Under the pieces are notes generated by a model. It saw only the letters and a list, made by a program, of their open reading frames with translations. It was not told the DNA's origin and did not search any database. This document shows, piece after piece, positions 49,841 through 51,999 of a stretch of DNA of 51,999 bases. Within the stretch, counting starts at the first letter, position 1, and every line of letters starts with the position of its first letter. Origin of the DNA: an uncultured Clostridia bacterium (GTDB lineage Bacteria; Bacillota; Clostridia; TANB77; CAG-465); assembly GCA_947624625.1 (NCBI GenBank), contig CANQLD010000004.1, positions 1 to 51,999 on the forward strand, given 5' to 3'. A program made the position numbers and the translations under genes.

Positions 49841-50094
49841 TCCACAGGATATACACTGACTTTTTTATCAGTTTTTCCTTTTCTTTCAAATTTAACAACA
49901 CCATCTATTAAAGAATATAGTGTATAATCTTTTCCACATCCAACATTTGTTCCTGGATGTATTTTTGTTCCTCTTTGTCTATATAATATGTTTCCAGCTA
50001 AAACAAATTGACCATCTGCTCTTTTAGCTCCAAGTCTTTTTGATTCACTATCTCTACCATTTTTAGTAGAACCCATACCCTTTTTATGTGCCAT
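49834..50094 (-). CDS. rpmA: 50S ribosomal protein L27
   Basis: L27, 86 aa, whose N-terminal tail reaches the peptidyl transferase centre. It begins [20 protein letters not shown], the mature form, and continues with [20 protein letters not shown]. Most Firmicutes encode L27 with an N-terminal extension removed by the protease Prp. Here no extension is present. It lies 46 nt after rplU with no gene between, whereas prp usually sits there. Confidence 0.97.
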   Translation of the reverse strand: MAHKKGMGSTKNGRDSESKRLGAKRADGQFVLAGNILYRQRGTKIHPGTNVGCGKDYTLYSLIDGVVKFERKGKTDKKVSVYPVEE

Positions 50095-50140
50095 CTATAT
50101 CACTCCTTTTTAATTTCATTTTATAATTTTATTTTTTTTA

Positions 50141-50524
50141 CTAAGCCTTTTTTTCTTCTTTTGATTCTTTTACTTCTTCTTTTGCAGGCTCAGCTTTTTT
50201 TGCTTTTGTTGCAGTAGATATTTTTTCAATTTGTATCTTTGTATATGGTTGTCTATGACCTTGTGTTCTTCTATAATTTTTCTTAGCTTTATACTTAAAC
50301 ACAACTATCTTTTTAGACTTACCGTGTCCTACAACAGAAGCAGTAACTGTTGCTCCTTTTACAGTATCTGTTCCAACAGTAACTTTTTTACCGTCTGAAA
50401 CAAGAAGTACTTTATCGAAAGTTAATTCTTGTCCTTCTTCAGCACTTTCAATTCTGTCTACAAAAACTATATCTCCTTCTTGTACTTTGTACTGTTTTCC
50501 ACTAATTTCAACTATTGCGTACAT
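50141..50524 (-). CDS. rplU: 50S ribosomal protein L21
   Basis: L21, 127 aa, binding 23S rRNA. It starts [20 protein letters not shown] and has the conserved [18 protein letters not shown] segment. After about residue 105 there is a low-complexity Lys/Glu/Ala tail, absent from the roughly 103-aa canonical form. AGGAGG lies before the ATG, and a structured leader lies upstream. Co-transcribed with rpmA. Confidence 0.97.
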   Translation of the reverse strand: MYAIVEISGKQYKVQEGDIVFVDRIESAEEGQELTFDKVLLVSDGKKVTVGTDTVKGATVTASVVGHGKSKKIVVFKYKAKKNYRRTQGHRQPYTKIQIEKISTATKAKKAEPAKEEVKESKEEKKA

Positions 50525-50529
50525 TTAAA

Positions 50530-50606
50530 ATTCCTCCTTTTTCTTACTTGCTCTCGCCATTGAGGTAGTATTTCTACTTTAGAAACCTTTTCTGTGCGGA
50601 ATATAG
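50530..50606 (-). promoter_or_regulatory. Putative L21 (rplU) leader RNA
   Basis: The minus-strand leader contains CCGCACAG, AAAGGTTTCT...AGTAGAAATACTACC and CAATGGCGAGAGCAAG before the Shine-Dalgarno. These blocks resemble the ribosomal protein L21 leader of Firmicutes, a cis-acting autoregulatory element. The match is from memory of the motif, so a covariance-model search should decide. Confidence 0.6.
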
Positions 50607-50629
50607 CATTAATTATACCATTATTTGCA

Positions 50630-51160
50630 TTACTTGTCAAGAAAATCGGTTAATTTTTCTTCAACTAATTTAAATATATCCTCTAATTTATCTAATTCAT
50701 TTTGTCTAAATTTTTCAAGTACAAAGTCCTTTAAATCTTGTTTTTCATATTTTAAGCCACCAATTCCAATTCTTATTCGTGGGATTTGCGTAGTTCCTAG
50801 CATTTGTACAATATTTTTCATACCATTATGTGAGCCACCACTACCTTTTTCTCTATATCTAATAGTTTCAAAATCTATATCAATATCGTCATAGATTATG
50901 ATTATATCGTTACTATCTACTTTGTACCAATTTTTTAATTTTACAACTGCATTGCCACTTAAATTCATAAAAGTTAAAGGCTTAGCAAGTATAATTTTCT
51001 CATCTTTATATTTTATCTCACATATTTTACTGTCTAATTTTTCTTTAGATATTTCTATATTATTATTTTTTGCAAAATAATCTAAAAACATCCAACCAAC
51101 ATTATGCCTTGTTTTTTCATATTCTTTTCCTGGATTTCCTAAACCTACTATTATTTTCAT
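50630..51160 (-). CDS. pth: Peptidyl-tRNA hydrolase
   Basis: A 176-aa enzyme that releases tRNA from stalled peptidyl-tRNA. The signature VGLGNPGKEYEKTRHNVGW contains Asn9 and catalytic His19. PLTFMNLSGNAV and IIYDDIDIDF supply the conserved Asn and Asp, and GSGGSHNGMKNIV is the lid region. The length is normal. AGGAGAT precedes the ATG. It lies upstream of rplU on the same strand, with a leader between. Confidence 0.96.
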   Translation of the reverse strand: MKIIVGLGNPGKEYEKTRHNVGWMFLDYFAKNNNIEISKEKLDSKICEIKYKDEKIILAKPLTFMNLSGNAVVKLKNWYKVDSNDIIIIYDDIDIDFETIRYREKGSGGSHNGMKNIVQMLGTTQIPRIRIGIGGLKYEKQDLKDFVLEKFRQNELDKLEDIFKLVEEKLTDFLDK

Positions 51161-51328
51161 ATTTTTTATCTCCTAAAACCTATATATCATTATTTTAAAT
51201 ACTTCCTTTAAAATGCTTGAATTTTTCTTTTGTTTATAGTATCATTATATATGAATAGTATTAATATGTCAATTATATATTTTTATATATTAATAATACT
51301 ACTAAATCAAAAAAGGCGGTGATAATAA
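51161..51328. other. AT-rich divergent intergenic region
   Basis: This lies between pth (minus) and the coupling-protein gene (plus). It contains several overlapping TATAAT-like boxes and a loose inverted repeat (AGTATTAATAT ... ATATTAATAATACT), but nothing I can call with confidence. Confidence 0.4.
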
Positions 51329-51999
51329 TTGGATAAGTTTTTTAAAGCTTTACATATAAAAAATCCTGATAGAGCTTTAACGTATATTTTATATGGTATT
51401 TCATTTTTCTTAGTTTTGCTATCTCTTGGAAAACTTCTTGCTTTTCTCGTTGGAGATGCTATTGTAAATGAAAATATATCACCATATGTATACTCTATAT
51501 TTTTTATGATACCTCCACTTGCATATTGCTTTTATGCAAATTCAGGTTTAGCAAAAAATGATAATGCCAAAATTAATTTTTATATACTAACTTGTGTATT
51601 GCTTGCAATAATTATGGGCTCTATGGCTTGTACATATATAAATAATGCTGCTTGGTGGTTACTTAAGAAAATTCCAAACTACGAACTTGTAAAAAGCACT
51701 TATCCTGAATTTTTTCCACCTGCAATAAAAACGCTATGTTTTGCAGTACCTTTTGTAACAATATTTAAAATACTAGATTATTTCTTAATAATATTTAGAG
51801 ATGAAGACTTACCAAAAGCTATTGTTGGTTTTTCCGGTTTGTCTGTTGCAAAAAAATCAAAAGATACTGGAGTATTTACTTGTGAAACTATTATTTGTAA
51901 AGCAGAAGGTTCATCTGTTCCTGTAGTTGTACCGGAAAAGAAACGTTATGAGGCAACACTTGTACAAGGTGCTACTGGTACAGGTAAAACGGCAACAGT
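51329..51999 (+). CDS. VirD4/TraG-like coupling ATPase, 5' part (runs off the window)
   Basis: The TTG at 51329 follows AAGGCGGTGAT and opens a frame of at least 223 codons without a stop. The N-terminal part has about four hydrophobic helices (around residues 18-40, 50-66, 84-104 and 145-165). A cytoplasmic domain begins near residue 175 and reaches the P-loop GATGTGKT at about 216-223, where the window ends. The layout fits type IV coupling proteins (VirD4/TraG/TraD) that bring substrates to a secretion or conjugation pore. Partners would lie beyond the window. Family assignment is probable, not certain. Confidence 0.65.
   Translation, partial: MDKFFKALHIKNPDRALTYILYGISFFLVLLSLGKLLAFLVGDAIVNENISPYVYSIFFMIPPLAYCFYANSGLAKNDNAKINFYILTCVLLAIIMGSMACTYINNAAWWLLKKIPNYELVKSTYPEFFPPAIKTLCFAVPFVTIFKILDYFLIIFRDEDLPKAIVGFSGLSVAKKSKDTGVFTCETIICKAEGSSVPVVVPEKKRYEATLVQGATGTGKTAT

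Overview
The window is very AT-rich and uses the standard bacterial code. It looks like an anaerobic, low-GC Firmicute of the Clostridia. Supporting evidence: a four-subunit pyruvate:ferredoxin oxidoreductase, ClpE with an N-terminal zinc finger, a BofC-like protein of the kind found in spore-formers, a Cys-rich collagen-like protein resembling spore-surface proteins, strong AGGAGG-type ribosome binding sites and near-consensus sigma-A promoters. The species cannot be named from this.

Layout. 1-2.7 kb: tRNA-Gln and tRNA-His (minus strand), two orphan small proteins and an MscS channel. 2.7-4.3 kb: a BspA/DUF285 surface protein with a pilin-like N-terminus and an elaborate leader. 4.5-10.6 kb: ClpE, two proteins of unknown or uncertain role, and ComEC. 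10.7-15.3 kb: a family 2 glycosyltransferase, then a collagen-like gene cut by a 2.9 kb serine-recombinase element. 15.3-19.1 kb: a SIMPL protein and porCDAB. 19.2-21.8 kb: a second, frameshifted copy of the BspA module. 21.8-27.2 kb: YwaF-like membrane protein, SMC, MmcQ/YjbR and NUDIX genes. 27.3-49.6 kb: one long minus-strand operon (below). 49.8-51.2 kb: rpmA, rplU with leader, and pth. 51.3 kb to the end: start of a VirD4/TraG-like coupling ATPase.

The most unusual system is the 22 kb operon read from 49600 down to 27373. It encodes recognisable F1 alpha, beta and gamma subunits with intact catalytic residues, an epsilon-like protein, a b/delta-like fusion and a c-like proteolipid. The c-like protein has no carboxylate in either membrane helix, and there is no subunit a gene. 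These genes lie between large membrane-anchored surface proteins (1747, 484 and 236 aa, and about 3000 aa) that appear to share a membrane-proximal domain. The simplest reading is a rotary ATPase that no longer moves ions and instead acts on an extracellular apparatus. This recalls the F1-like ATPases of mycoplasmas, but here it is in a Clostridia-like genome.

Two other systems stand out. First, the serine-recombinase element: joining its two ends rebuilds an attP with perfect 16-bp inverted arms around a central AC, and removing it restores the collagen-like reading frame exactly. Second, the duplicated BspA modules: each has the same promoter, a 16-codon leader ORF made largely of a nine-copy tetranucleotide repeat, a 19-bp hairpin and then the surface protein gene. 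This arrangement could support phase variation.
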